DNA of 64,000 bases, taken from positions 41,036 through 105,035 of the forward strand of contig CAMNBU010000002.1 of NCBI GenBank assembly GCA_946533395.1, in the 5' to 3' direction. The stretch is from UBA4292 sp002395865 (lineage in GTDB: Bacteria > Bacillota > Clostridia > Lachnospirales > Lachnospiraceae). Shown here in pieces: positions 34,514 through 43,586 of this stretch. Under the pieces are notes generated by a model, which saw only the letters and a program-made list of their open reading frames with translations, had not been told where the DNA came from and ran no database searches. The translations under genes and the position numbers were made by a program. How positions within the stretch are numbered: position 1 is the first letter of the stretch; the number at the start of each line of letters is the position of its first letter.

Positions 34514-34624
34514 AAGTGAGTTTACATAAAAGATCAGAGTTTCTTCTCCTCCTTCTGCTCGGTCTACTGTGCAGCCTGAGTGGCGGCGGGGGCCGTCGGG
34601 CTCGGCGGAAGGATCGGGGACATC

Positions 34625-34804
34625 CTACGTATTCTGTCTTCTGACCACGCGGTACTCGTCTCCGTTTATATAATACGGACACGTCTTTGATGCGTGCTCC
34701 GCCTGAAGGAAGCGTGCGAGGTCGTCCTCGTCCATATTTACATCGCACACCCACTCCTCCATCTCGTCGTCATATACATAATTCGCACATGTATCACAGA
34801 TCAA
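34625..34804 (-). CDS. DUF6472 family small Cys-rich protein
   Basis: A 59-residue protein with CDTCANYVYDDEMEEW, a second Cys in VCDVNMDEDDLARF and a third group KTCPYY. It most likely starts at the TTG at 34804, with AGGAGG six bases upstream inside the feoB end. That TTG overlaps the feoB stop (TTGA), so it is translationally coupled. The spaced cysteines suggest a metal-binding protein acting with FeoB (inference). Confidence 0.75.
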   Translation of the reverse strand: MICDTCANYVYDDEMEEWVCDVNMDEDDLARFLQAEHASKTCPYYINGDEYRVVRRQNT

Positions 34805-37131
34805 AGCAGACCTCCTATCAGACTGACCACCACTGCCGCCAGCCACGCTATCGCGCACTGCCAGAGCACCACGCAGACAGCCCACTTTCTACCCAGCTCC
34901 CTCCTGACGGAAGCCACCGCCGCCACGCAGGGCGTATAAAGAAGTGAAAAAACCAGTATCGCCACAGCCGTGACAGAACTTATAGTCTGCTCGATACCGC
35001 CCGCAAAGAGGACTTCAAGAGTCGCAACCACGCTCTCCTTGGCCATAAATCCACTGATCAGCGCAGTGCATATCCTCCAGTCGCCCAGCCCCGCAGGTCT
35101 CATCACGGGTACCAGAAGTCCCGATATCGAAGCCAGTATACTCTGCTCCGGGTCCTCGGTTAGATTGAAGCCGAAATCGAAGCTCTTGAGAAGCCAGATC
35201 ACTATCGTGGCGATCATTATGACTGAAAATGCCCTCTGCAGAAAATCCTTCGATTTGTCCCAGAGCAGTCTGGTCACGTTCTTAAATCCCGGCATCCTGT
35301 AGTTGGGAAGCTCCATGACGAAGGGAACCGCATCGCCCTTAAACAGCGTCTTTCTGTATAAAAACGCCACCATTATGCCCACGGCTATACCCAGAAGGTA
35401 TAATCCGGTCATTACCAGCCAGCCTATCTCCGGAAAGAAAGCCGCGCAGAAAAACGCGTATATCGGGAGCTTGGCCGTGCAGCTCATAAAGGGTGTCAGC
35501 AGGATGGTCATCCTCCTGTCGCGCTCGCTCGGAAGGGTCCTCGTCGCCATGACCGCAGGCACAGTGCACCCGAAGCCTATGAGCATGGGAACTATGCTCC
35601 GCCCCGAAAGACCGATCTTTCTCAAGAGCTTATCCATCACGAAGGCCACCCTCGCGATATATCCGCTGTCCTCCAAAAGCGACAGGAATAAAAACAGTGT
35701 TATGATGATGGGCAGAAATGAGATCACTGAGCCCACACCCTCAAATATGCCCTTGATCACCAGGCTTTGGAGCACCGGGTTCACATTCATGAACGTCATA
35801 CCGCGGTCCGCAAGATTCTTGAGCGCGTCCACCACCATCTCCATAAGGCTCTGAAGCCACGCTCCTATCACGAAGAATGTCAGCCAGAAGACGGTAGCCA
35901 TTATAAGCACAAAAGCCGGTATGGCTGTATATCTGCCCGTGAGCACGCGGTCGATCTTCTCGCTCCTGACCCTCTCACGGCTCTGACGCGGCTTTTTCAC
36001 CGTGGCATCGCAGACCTTGCGTATGAAGGAGAAACGCATATCCGCCATGGCCGCGCATCTGTCGAGTCCGCTCTCGCTCTCCATCTGGACCACGATATGC
36101 TCTATCATGTCCTTCTCGTTCTGGTCGAGCTTAAGTCTGGCAATGATCTGCTCATCGCCCTCCACGACCTTTCCCGCGGCAAATCTCACCGGAAGTCCTT
36201 CACGCACCGCATGGTCCTCTATAAGATGCGATATGGCATGCAGGCAGCGGTGTAGGGCGCCGCCCTTATCATTTTCATCGCAAAAATCCTGTCTTAAGGG
36301 CTTTTCACGGTAGTGCGCCACGTGGATCGCGTGATTTACCAGCTCGTCCACGCCCTCGTTCTTCGCCGCCGCGATAGGCACGACAGGCACACCGAGCATG
36401 CTCTCCATGCGGTTTATGAAGACGGTGCCGCCGTTTAGACGCATCTCGTCCATCATATTCAGGGCCACCACCATGGGTATGCCCATCTCGAGAAGCTGCA
36501 TGGTAAGATACAGATTCCTCTCGATATTGGTGGCGTCGACTATATTTATTATACCCGCAGGCTTCTCGTTAAGCACGAAATCCCGGGAGACTATCTCCTC
36601 CGTGGAGTAGGGCGACATGGAATATATGCCCGGAAGGTCGGTGACACTGGTGTCCGGCCTCTTCCTTATGGGGCCGTCCTTTCTGTCGACGGTCACTCCG
36701 GGGAAATTGCCAACGTGCTGATTCGCACCGGTCAGCTGATTGAACAAGGTCGTCTTGCCGCTGTTCTGATTGCCCACGAGCGCAAATGTGAGGATCGTTC
36801 CGTCCGGCAGAGGATCTCCGCTGCCCTTTTCGTGGAATCTTCCCTCCTCGCCGAGGCCGGGGTGATCCACCACCGTGAGCGGTCTCTCCTCCCTCTCCTG
36901 AGCGTGCTCCACGCGCTCGATGTCTATCTTCTCCGCGTCCGCAAGTCTTATCGTCAGCTCGTAGCCGTGGAGCATTAGTTCTACCGGGTCACCCATCGGA
37001 GCGTACTTCACCACGCTCACCTCGGTACCCGGTATCACACCCATATCAAGAAGATGCTGTCTTAAGGCGCCCTCGCCTCCGACAGATAATATCCTTGCGC
37101 TCTCCCCCGCCTTCAGCTGTCTCAGATTCAT
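34801..37131 (-). CDS. feoB: FeoA-FeoB fusion ferrous iron transporter
   Basis: A 776-residue protein. Residues 1-75 form a FeoA (SH3-like) domain (HLLDMGVIPGTEVSVVKYAP). Then come the FeoB GTPase with G1 GNQNSGKTTLFNQLTG near residue 118, G3 DLPGIYSMSPYS, G4 NMMDE and the membrane core with SLLEDSGYIARVAFVMD and GFGCTVPAVMATRT. It imports Fe(II). The start overlaps the yqeG stop (TGATG). It differs from the second FeoB in this window, which has separate FeoA proteins. No GTTAG-type operator is seen ahead of it. Confidence 0.95.
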   Translation of the reverse strand: MNLRQLKAGESARILSVGGEGALRQHLLDMGVIPGTEVSVVKYAPMGDPVELMLHGYELTIRLADAEKIDIERVEHAQEREERPLTVVDHPGLGEEGRFHEKGSGDPLPDGTILTFALVGNQNSGKTTLFNQLTGANQHVGNFPGVTVDRKDGPIRKRPDTSVTDLPGIYSMSPYSTEEIVSRDFVLNEKPAGIINIVDATNIERNLYLTMQLLEMGIPMVVALNMMDEMRLNGGTVFINRMESMLGVPVVPIAAAKNEGVDELVNHAIHVAHYREKPLRQDFCDENDKGGALHRCLHAISHLIEDHAVREGLPVRFAAGKVVEGDEQIIARLKLDQNEKDMIEHIVVQMESESGLDRCAAMADMRFSFIRKVCDATVKKPRQSRERVRSEKIDRVLTGRYTAIPAFVLIMATVFWLTFFVIGAWLQSLMEMVVDALKNLADRGMTFMNVNPVLQSLVIKGIFEGVGSVISFLPIIITLFLFLSLLEDSGYIARVAFVMDKLLRKIGLSGRSIVPMLIGFGCTVPAVMATRTLPSERDRRMTILLTPFMSCTAKLPIYAFFCAAFFPEIGWLVMTGLYLLGIAVGIMVAFLYRKTLFKGDAVPFVMELPNYRMPGFKNVTRLLWDKSKDFLQRAFSVIMIATIVIWLLKSFDFGFNLTEDPEQSILASISGLLVPVMRPAGLGDWRICTALISGFMAKESVVATLEVLFAGGIEQTISSVTAVAILVFSLLYTPCVAAVASVRRELGRKWAVCVVLWQCAIAWLAAVVVSLIGGLL

Positions 37132-37652
37132 CAGTCAATGCCTGTCCGTTCTTTCCAAAAATTCCTGCCGTGTCTGTTGTAGAAAAACAGTATCGGCTTC
37201 TCCAGATAGCGCTTGAGCACTATCTGTATCTCCTCCTTTTTGTCGATGGGGTCCACAAGGACGCTTTTGATGCCGCATATCTTTGCACCACACACATCCG
37301 TAAAAAGCTGGTCGCCGACAAAAAGAGTATTGTCCTTATTCGTCTTCATGAGCCTGCACGCGAGCAAATATCCGCGCTTAAGGGGCTTGTTTGCCTTCCA
37401 CACAGCCATGCTCTTCACATCCTTCGCGAAGGAGACGACCCTCTTCTGCTTATTGTTAGATATGATGCAGGTCATAAAGCCCATATGTCTTAATGTGTTA
37501 AAAAGCTCCACTGCACGGATATCCGCAGGATAGCCGTGCTTCACGATCGTGTTGTCTATATCAAATATCACGCCGCGGTACCCCATATCATACAGCTTCT
37601 TAAACGGTATGTTATATACGCTGCCGCAGCGTGCGTCCGGATAAAAGATCAT
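37131..37652 (-). CDS. yqeG: YqeG-family HAD phosphatase
   Basis: A 173-residue HAD IIIA-type protein. It starts with MIFYPDARCGSVYNI, then the catalytic DxDxT-like VIFDIDNTIVKHG near residue 35. ISNNKQKRVVSFA lies near 80 and FVGDQLFTDVCGAK near 115. Length and motifs fit YqeG (phosphatidylglycerophosphatase-like in some bacteria). It is sandwiched between nrdR and the feoAB fusion. Confidence 0.9.
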   Translation of the reverse strand: MIFYPDARCGSVYNIPFKKLYDMGYRGVIFDIDNTIVKHGYPADIRAVELFNTLRHMGFMTCIISNNKQKRVVSFAKDVKSMAVWKANKPLKRGYLLACRLMKTNKDNTLFVGDQLFTDVCGAKICGIKSVLVDPIDKKEEIQIVLKRYLEKPILFFYNRHGRNFWKERTGID

Positions 37653-37658
37653 AACTGT

Positions 37659-38135
37659 CTAAGCCTTTTTCTTGGTCTGTCGGTTCTTCTTGAGCAGCTT
37701 CTTCAGTTCCTCCGCGAAGCTGTCCACGTCAGTGAACTCCCTGTACACCGACGCGAAACGGATGTACGCCACCTGCTCGAGATCCTTCAGCCTGTTCATG
37801 ACGATCTCACCGATCTCGGAGGAATCTATCTCCTTCTCGGTGACGGCGAATATCTCCGCCTCCACATCGTCGATCATGGCGGTGATCTGCTCGGCGCTCA
37901 CGGGTCTTTTGTGGCAGGCGCGCATCACCCCCGCCTCTATCTTCGAGCGGTCGTACTGCTCCCTGGTGCCGTCCTTCTTCTTCACCATGATCGGGACGGC
38001 CTCTATCTTCTCAAATGTCGTAAAACGTCTGCCGCATTTTATACACTGGCGTCTTCTTCTTATGGCATTGCCCTCGGAGCAGGCTCTTGAATCAAGGACC
38101 TTGCTGTCCTCGGTCGCGCAAAACGGACATTTCAT
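37659..38135 (-). CDS. nrdR: Transcriptional repressor NrdR
   Basis: A 158-residue protein with a zinc ribbon (MKCPFCATEDSKVLDSR and RRRQCIKCGRRFTTFEK) and an ATP-cone domain (VKKDGTREQYDRSKIEAGV near residue 55). NrdR represses ribonucleotide reductase genes by binding NrdR boxes. Length matches the family. Confidence 0.97.
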   Translation of the reverse strand: MKCPFCATEDSKVLDSRACSEGNAIRRRRQCIKCGRRFTTFEKIEAVPIMVKKKDGTREQYDRSKIEAGVMRACHKRPVSAEQITAMIDDVEAEIFAVTEKEIDSSEIGEIVMNRLKDLEQVAYIRFASVYREFTDVDSFAEELKKLLKKNRQTKKKA

Positions 38136-38173
38136 ATACTGTCACCTTTATTATTGTAATGGTCTCACGGGTA

Positions 38174-39757
38174 CTAGTTTCTTCCGAACTCTGACAGCAC
38201 AAGCCCCGGATTTCTCTCCTCGACCATCCTCACGCTCCAGCTGTTCACGAACAGAAGCAGCGGTCTGTCCTTCAGATCCTTTATCCTCTTCATGTCCGAA
38301 GTTCCGGTGATCTTCATGACATCGATATCATCGTTCTCTATCCATCTGATATGCTCATAGGGCAGCTGCTCGAGCCTTATATCCACGCCGTACTCGTTCT
38401 TCAGTCTGTACTCGAGCACCTCGAACTGCAGCACGCCCACGACACCCACGAGTATCTCTTCCATACCGGTGTTGAACTCCTGGAATATCTGGATGGCGCC
38501 CTCCTGCGCGATCTGATTGATGCCCTTTATGAACTGCTTGCGCTTCATGGTATCCATCTGACGCACTCTCGCGAAATGCTCAGGCGCAAATGTGGGAATG
38601 CCCTCGAAAATGACCTTCTTATCGGGCATGCACAGAGTATCACCAATGGAGAAGATGCCCGGGTCGAATACTCCTATGATATCGCCCGCGTAGGCCTCCT
38701 CCACGATCTTCCGGTCGTCCGCCATCAGCTGCTGCGGCTGTGAGAGGCGCAGCTTCTTATCGCCCTGCACATGGAAACACTCCATGCCCGCGGTGAACTT
38801 TCCCGAGCAGATGCGCATGAAAGCGATACGGTCACGGTGCGCCTTGTTCATATTTGCCTGAATCTTGAAGACGAATGCGGAGAAGCTGTCGTCAAAGGGA
38901 TCCACCACCTCACCCTCGCTCGTGCGAGGCAGAGGCGAGGATGTCATCTTCAGGAAATGCCTCAGGAATGTCTCCACACCGAAGTTCGTGAGAGCAGAAC
39001 CGAAGAACACGGGTGAGAGGTCGCCATGGCTTACCCTGTCAAGATCCAGCTCATCGCTTGCGCCCTCCAGAAGCTCCACATCCTCCATCAGCTTCTCGTA
39101 CGCGATATCTCCGATGAGATCCCTCGCGCCCTCCATATCGGCCTGGCGCATCTCGACTTCCTTCATGCCCGCATTGGCAGCGGTGAACACGGAGATCTTC
39201 TGTATATCCCTCTCGTATACTCCGCGGAAGCTCTTGCCGCTTCCTATCGGCCAGTTCACAGGGCAGGTCCTGATGCCGAGGACAGATTCTATCTCGTCCA
39301 TCAGCTCGAAGGGATCGTTCGCCTCACGATCCATCTTGTTTATGAATGTAAATATCGGTATGTGCCTCATGACGCAGACCTTGAACAGCTTTATCGTCTG
39401 CGCCTCGACGCCCTTGCTTCCGTCGATGACCATGACGGCCGAATCCGCCGCCATGAGCGTTCTGTAGGTGTCCTCCGAGAAGTCCTGGTGTCCGGGTGTA
39501 TCGAGGATGTTGATGCAGTAGCCATCGTACTCGAACTGCATTACCGATGATGTGACCGAGATACCTCTCTCCTTCTCTATCTGCATCCAGTCGCTGACCG
39601 CATGCTTCGCCGTCTTTCTGCCCTTTACGCTTCCGGCGAGATTGATCGCGCCTCCGTAGAGCAGAAATTTCTCTGTGAGTGTCGTCTTACCCGCATCCGG
39701 GTGTGAGATTATCGCGAATGTTCTTCTTCTTTTGATTTCCTTCTGAAGCTCTGACAA
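38174..39757 (-). CDS. prfC: Peptide chain release factor 3
   Basis: A 527-residue GTPase. It shows G1 SHPDAGKTTLTEKFLLYGG near residue 17, the RF3-type VSDWMQIEKERGISVTSSV, G3 DTPGHQDFSED near 82 and G4 FINKMDREANDPFELMDE. The rest contains the RF3 domains (QPQQLMADDRKIVEEAYAGD). It recycles RF1/RF2 after termination. The start is a TTG with GGAGGTCAGTT in front. Confidence 0.95.
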   Translation of the reverse strand: MSELQKEIKRRRTFAIISHPDAGKTTLTEKFLLYGGAINLAGSVKGRKTAKHAVSDWMQIEKERGISVTSSVMQFEYDGYCINILDTPGHQDFSEDTYRTLMAADSAVMVIDGSKGVEAQTIKLFKVCVMRHIPIFTFINKMDREANDPFELMDEIESVLGIRTCPVNWPIGSGKSFRGVYERDIQKISVFTAANAGMKEVEMRQADMEGARDLIGDIAYEKLMEDVELLEGASDELDLDRVSHGDLSPVFFGSALTNFGVETFLRHFLKMTSSPLPRTSEGEVVDPFDDSFSAFVFKIQANMNKAHRDRIAFMRICSGKFTAGMECFHVQGDKKLRLSQPQQLMADDRKIVEEAYAGDIIGVFDPGIFSIGDTLCMPDKKVIFEGIPTFAPEHFARVRQMDTMKRKQFIKGINQIAQEGAIQIFQEFNTGMEEILVGVVGVLQFEVLEYRLKNEYGVDIRLEQLPYEHIRWIENDDIDVMKITGTSDMKRIKDLKDRPLLLFVNSWSVRMVEERNPGLVLSEFGRN

Positions 39758-39769
39758 AACTGACCTCCG

Positions 39770-40558
39770 TTACTGCTTCCTGTTTTTCTTGTAAATGCTG
39801 TACAGTCCCCTCATGATAAGATCATGGTCGACCGTAATATCCCTCCTGCAGTTGTGAAGGATGACACTTGAGAGACCGCCTGTGGCCAGGGCGAATGTCT
39901 TCCTGCCCAGCTCCTCCTCCACGCGGTCTATGATACCGTCCGTCATGGAGGCATAGCCGTAGATGACGCCGCTTCTCATGCACTCGATGGTATTTCTGCC
40001 GATGACCCTTCCGGGAGTCTCAAGAGATATGTGAGGCAGCTGGCTGGTGGAGCTCGAAAGAGATTCTATGGCCACCTTAGGACCCGGCAGTATCATGCCG
40101 CCGATGAATCTGCTCTTCTCGTCTATCACCGAGACTGTCGTGGCCGTACCCATGTCAAAGAGCAAGATCGGCGCCGGTTCGATGAACTTCTCCTGATAGT
40201 GCTTTATGGCACCTATGGCCGCGGCCACCATATCCGCCCCCAGACTTCCGGGGTCATCGATGAGTATATTCAGCCCCGTCTTGACACCGGGACCGACCAC
40301 AAGGCAGTCGACTCCCGTGACCTTTTTCATGGCTTTTTCGATGATAGGACACAGCTGCGGAACGACACAGCTTATGATCGCGCCCTCCACATCCTGCTTC
40401 TTTAGACCGTACAGTTCAAGAATATAACGGAAAATCACTGCATATTCAAGCTCTGTTTTCTTAACATCCGTGGAAATGCGCTCTGTGAACACACAGCCGT
40501 CCGCATTTACACCGCCGAATACTATGTTTGTGTTGCCAATATCGATCGCGATAATCAT
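39770..40558 (-). CDS. coaX: Type III pantothenate kinase
   Basis: A 262-residue ASKHA-fold kinase. Phosphate-binding IAIDIGNTNIVFGG opens the protein, GPGVKTGLNILIDDPGSLGADM lies near residue 97 and LLFDMGTATTVSVID near 130. GGMILPGPKVAIESL follows. It makes 4'-phosphopantothenate for CoA and needs a monovalent cation. AAAGGAATTATAATCT precedes the ATG, three bases after purE. Confidence 0.96.
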   Translation of the reverse strand: MIIAIDIGNTNIVFGGVNADGCVFTERISTDVKKTELEYAVIFRYILELYGLKKQDVEGAIISCVVPQLCPIIEKAMKKVTGVDCLVVGPGVKTGLNILIDDPGSLGADMVAAAIGAIKHYQEKFIEPAPILLFDMGTATTVSVIDEKSRFIGGMILPGPKVAIESLSSSTSQLPHISLETPGRVIGRNTIECMRSGVIYGYASMTDGIIDRVEEELGRKTFALATGGLSSVILHNCRRDITVDHDLIMRGLYSIYKKNRKQ

Positions 40559-40561
40559 AGA

Positions 40562-41056
40562 TTATAATTCCTTTACACGCTCCTGGATGGCAGCGTTTTT
40601 GACTGCTATCTGCTGCGCCATGCTGCTCTTCTCTGCTGCCAGCTTATCAAACAGTTCATCATCGCCCTGCGCAAGCATCTGAACCGCGAGTATAGCGCCA
40701 TTCTTAGAACCGTTTACTCCCACGCATGCCACGGGGACTCCCGGGGGCATCTGCACGGTCGCAAGAAGGGCGTCCATGCCGTCGAATGTGGACTTAACGG
40801 GTATTCCGATGACGGGAAGAACAGTCTGCCCTGCCACGAAGCCTGCGAGGTGCGCAGCCATGCCTGCCGCGCAGATGATGACGCCGAAGCCGTTATCCTT
40901 CGCGTTCTTCGCGAACTCCGACACCGCGTCGGGAGTTCGATGCGCGCTCATCACGCGCACCTCGAACTCCACGCCGTACTTCTTAAGCTCTGTCATAGCT
41001 GGCTTTACGACATCGAAATCGCTGTCCGAGCCCATGATTATTGCAACTTTTTTCAT
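40562..41056 (-). CDS. purE: N5-carboxyaminoimidazole ribonucleotide mutase, class I PurE
   Basis: A 164-residue enzyme of purine synthesis. It shows VAIIMGSDSDFDVVKPAM at the start, VMSAHRTPDAVSEFA near residue 40, ICAAGMAAHLAGFVAGQTVLPVIGIP near 65 and the MPPGVPVACVGVN loop. The ATG at 41056 follows GGAAAGG. A pseudoknot-forming leader element ends directly against that ribosome site. It is the only purine gene here, next to coaX. Confidence 0.95.
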   Translation of the reverse strand: MKKVAIIMGSDSDFDVVKPAMTELKKYGVEFEVRVMSAHRTPDAVSEFAKNAKDNGFGVIICAAGMAAHLAGFVAGQTVLPVIGIPVKSTFDGMDALLATVQMPPGVPVACVGVNGSKNGAILAVQMLAQGDDELFDKLAAEKSSMAQQIAVKNAAIQERVKEL

Positions 41057-41071
41057 GATATGTACCTTTCC

Positions 41072-41141
41072 GCAGGCATAGTATCCATCGCTGCCGTGCC
41101 TGCCGCGGCAGCGATGAAGGCTTGATCGATTTCCAAGCTTT
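41072..41141 (-). promoter_or_regulatory. Pseudoknot leader element, copy A (purE)
   Basis: Minus strand: hairpin AAAGCTT/AAGCCTT, then P2 CATCGCTG/CAGCGATG, whose loop holds GCAGGCA. That pairs with TGCCTGC just before the Shine-Dalgarno GGAAAGG (15 bases from pairing strand to ATG). Ahead of it at about 41149-41188 lies a further perfect 9-bp stem CCGGTCAGA/TCTGACCGG. Confidence 0.65.
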
Positions 41142-41194
41142 ATATCTTCTCCGGTCAGAGGCCTGCGTTTTGCCGTTTCTGACCGGTTTCTTTG

Positions 41195-41229
41195 AAAAAG
41201 GCACAAAGAGGCAGGGTATGCCTCTTTGC
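41195..41229 (-). terminator. Terminator after the EF-G-like gene
   Basis: CAAAGAGGCA-TACCC-TGCCTCTTTG stem followed by TGCCTTTTTC on the minus strand, 13 bases beyond the stop codon. Confidence 0.75.
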
Positions 41230-41241
41230 GTTATATCTTTA

Positions 41242-43326
41242 TCAGTTATTGTCTGCTGCTGCAGCGGCCGCATCCATCTCACGCTTCTGGATGTCTGCCG
41301 GAGCCTGCTCATATCTTGCGAACTCATAGGAAAAGTCGCCCTCGCCTCCGGTCATGGAGCGCAGGTCTGTGGAATATCCGTAGAGCTCCGCAACGGGTAT
41401 ATCGGCTATGACCTTCGTCTTGCCGCCGTGAACAGGATCCATACCGAGCACGCGTCCCCTTCTTCTGTTGAGGTCGCCGGTAACATCGCCCGCGAAGCGG
41501 TTTGGAACCACTACCTCAAGACTCGCTATCGGCTCGAGAAGCACGGGATTTGCATCCATGATACCTGACTTGAACGCCATGGAGGCAGCCATCTTGAATG
41601 ACATCTCGGACGAGTCAACGGGGTGATATTTACCGTCAGTAAGTGTAGCCCTGATGCCGACTACCGGATAGCCTGCGAGCGGTCCCTTGAGGACTGACTC
41701 CGCGATACCCTTCTCTACAGCGGGGAAGAAGTTCTTCGGAACAGCTCCTCCGACGACTCTCTCACCGAATACATAAGGAGTATCGAGATCTCCCGAGGGC
41801 TCGAAATCCATGATAACGACACCGAACTGGCCGTGGCCGCCGCTCTGCTTCTTGTATGTTCCGTTGACGCCTTCCTTCTTCTTGCGGATGGTCTCCTTGT
41901 AGGCGATCCTCGGCTTCATGAGCTCGATACCTGTCTTATATCTGGTCTCAAGCTTGCCTGCTACCACGTCGAGGTGCTGGTCGCCCATGCCGTAGAGAAG
42001 TATCTGACGGTTCTCGGGATCGTTTACGACCTTGAGTGTGAGGTCCTCCTCGCACATCTTGGCAAGACCCGAAGCCACCTTGTCTTCATCCGCCTTGTTC
42101 TTAGCCTTGTATGCCTTGTAGGTATAGGGCGTGGGCATGACGGGCGCGGGGTAGACGACCGATGCGCCCTTAAGCGCAAGTGTATCAAATGTGGAAGCGT
42201 TCGTTTTCGTGAGTGCTCCGATGTCGCCCGCGTTCAGTTCGCTGACCTCTATGGCATCCTCGCCCCTCATGACGTAGATCTTACCGGTCTTCTCGGGAGC
42301 GTCCTTGGTGACGTTGTAAATGGGTGTGTCGGCCGTAAGCTTTCCTGAAATGACCTTGATGAATGAATACTTGCCGATGAAGGGATCCATAAGTGTCTTG
42401 AACACCTTCGCGCTGAAGTATCTGTCATTGTCGTATGTGACCTGAATGAGCTCGCCGTTTGTCATATCCTTGGCCTTCTCGGTCCTGTTCTTGGGCGAAG
42501 GGAAATACTTCGCGATGGCCAGAAGGAGCATCTTCATACCCTGTGCAGCCAGACCCGAACCGATGAGCACGGGAACGATGGTGCCGTCCATGACATTGGC
42601 GCGAAGAGCCTCTGATACCTCCTCGTATGTGAACTCATCGCCCGAGAAGTATCTGTCCATGAACTCCTCGCTGGTCTCGGCTACGGCCTCCATGAGAGAC
42701 TCGCGGCTGGCCTCGAGATGCTTCTCGAGATAATCCGGGATGTCGCACTCCTCGTAATTATATCCGTCAGTAAAGCGACGGCCCTTCATCTTAACCACAT
42801 TAACGAATCCGACAAACTTCTCGTTCTCTCTCATCGGGATGTGGAAGGGAGCGATCTTACGTCCGAACTTCTCCGCAAGAGCCGTGTGGATCTTTCTGAA
42901 GGAAGCCTTGTCATCGTCCATACCGGTCACGAAGAACATCCTCGGAAGCTGGTGCTTCTCGCAAAGCTCCCATGCCTTTATCGTACCGGCCTCGATGCCT
43001 GCCTTACCGCTGATCACGATAACAGCGGCGCCCGCAGCGCTTATAGCCTCCTCTACCTCGCCGACATAATCGAATGCGCCGGGGGTGTCAAGGAAATTGA
43101 CCTTTATATCCTCATACTCTATCGGAACGATAGTTGTCCCGAGTGAGCACAGTCTCTTCTGCTCTTCCTTATCGAAATCGCTGATAGTGTTGCCGTCCTC
43201 CACGCGGCCCTGTCTGCTAATCACGCCGGTGACATACGCCATCGCCTCGGTGAGCGTGGTCTTTCCGCATCCCGCATGTCCGAGTAAAACGACGTTCCTG
43301 ACTTTGTCAGATTCATAAACTTTCAT
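41242..43326 (-). CDS. Elongation factor G-like GTPase (EF-G paralogue)
   Basis: A 694-residue translation GTPase. It has G1 LLGHAGCGKTTLTEAM near residue 16, G3 FLDTPGAFDYVGEVEEA near 76 and G4-region FVTGMDDDKASF (TGMDDD in place of the usual NKMD). Domains II-V of EF-G follow, with KKQSGGHGQFGVV near 475. The altered G4 and sequence style match the EF-G-like/FusA2 group rather than the housekeeping factor. Its cellular role is uncertain. A promoter and pseudoknot leader (copy B) precede it. Confidence 0.88.
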   Translation of the reverse strand: MKVYESDKVRNVVLLGHAGCGKTTLTEAMAYVTGVISRQGRVEDGNTISDFDKEEQKRLCSLGTTIVPIEYEDIKVNFLDTPGAFDYVGEVEEAISAAGAAVIVISGKAGIEAGTIKAWELCEKHQLPRMFFVTGMDDDKASFRKIHTALAEKFGRKIAPFHIPMRENEKFVGFVNVVKMKGRRFTDGYNYEECDIPDYLEKHLEASRESLMEAVAETSEEFMDRYFSGDEFTYEEVSEALRANVMDGTIVPVLIGSGLAAQGMKMLLLAIAKYFPSPKNRTEKAKDMTNGELIQVTYDNDRYFSAKVFKTLMDPFIGKYSFIKVISGKLTADTPIYNVTKDAPEKTGKIYVMRGEDAIEVSELNAGDIGALTKTNASTFDTLALKGASVVYPAPVMPTPYTYKAYKAKNKADEDKVASGLAKMCEEDLTLKVVNDPENRQILLYGMGDQHLDVVAGKLETRYKTGIELMKPRIAYKETIRKKKEGVNGTYKKQSGGHGQFGVVIMDFEPSGDLDTPYVFGERVVGGAVPKNFFPAVEKGIAESVLKGPLAGYPVVGIRATLTDGKYHPVDSSEMSFKMAASMAFKSGIMDANPVLLEPIASLEVVVPNRFAGDVTGDLNRRRGRVLGMDPVHGGKTKVIADIPVAELYGYSTDLRSMTGGEGDFSYEFARYEQAPADIQKREMDAAAAAADNN

Positions 43327-43341
43327 ACTGTTTACCTTACC

Positions 43342-43406
43342 GCAGGCATGTTGCGCATCGGTGACGTGCCTGCCGCGGCACCGATGAAAGCTTACTCACA
43401 AGCTTT
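43342..43406 (-). promoter_or_regulatory. Pseudoknot leader element, copy B (EF-G-like gene)
   Basis: Minus strand: hairpin AAAGCTT/AAGCTTT, P2 CATCGGTG/CACCGATG, loop GCAGGCA pairing with TGCCTGC directly before the ribosome site GGTAAGG (15 bases to the ATG, as in copy A). It is preceded by a perfect 9-bp stem CGATAGTTT/AAACTATCG (43409-43460), which begins close to the predicted transcription start. Confidence 0.65.
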
Positions 43407-43463
43407 AAACGATAGTTTCATTTGCAGAACCGGTCTGCCATACGTTCACGAAAACTATCGGTA

Positions 43464-43492
43464 ATTCTACAATATTTTCGGAGAAAAAACAA
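43464..43492 (-). promoter_or_regulatory. Promoter of the EF-G-like gene
   Basis: Minus strand TTGTTT (43492-43487), 17-base spacer, TAGAAT (43469-43464). It would give a leader of about 130 nt containing element B. Confidence 0.6.
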
Positions 43493-43543
43493 GCCTTTTA
43501 AGCATTTTAGACAAAAAAACTTTAACACAGCAATCCAAAAAAG

Positions 43544-43580
43544 AAAAAGCCGCAGCCATCCGTTTTCACGGACAGCTGCG
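43544..43580 (-). terminator. Terminator after the ZIP transporter gene
   Basis: CGCAGC...GCTGCG with inner TCCGT-GAAA-ACGGA stem, followed by GCTTTTTC on the minus strand. Confidence 0.75.
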
Positions 43581-43586
43581 ACTGTA

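Larger units (their letters stand above)
34249..34624. other. Promoter/terminator region, copy 4, and adjoining gene-free sequence
   Basis: Contains the fourth cassette (terminator 34489-34513, promoter 34425-34450). On the left side a 71-codon frame (34265-34480) crosses the promoter repeat and is probably not a gene. From 34515 to 34624 I see no feature. Confidence 0.5.
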
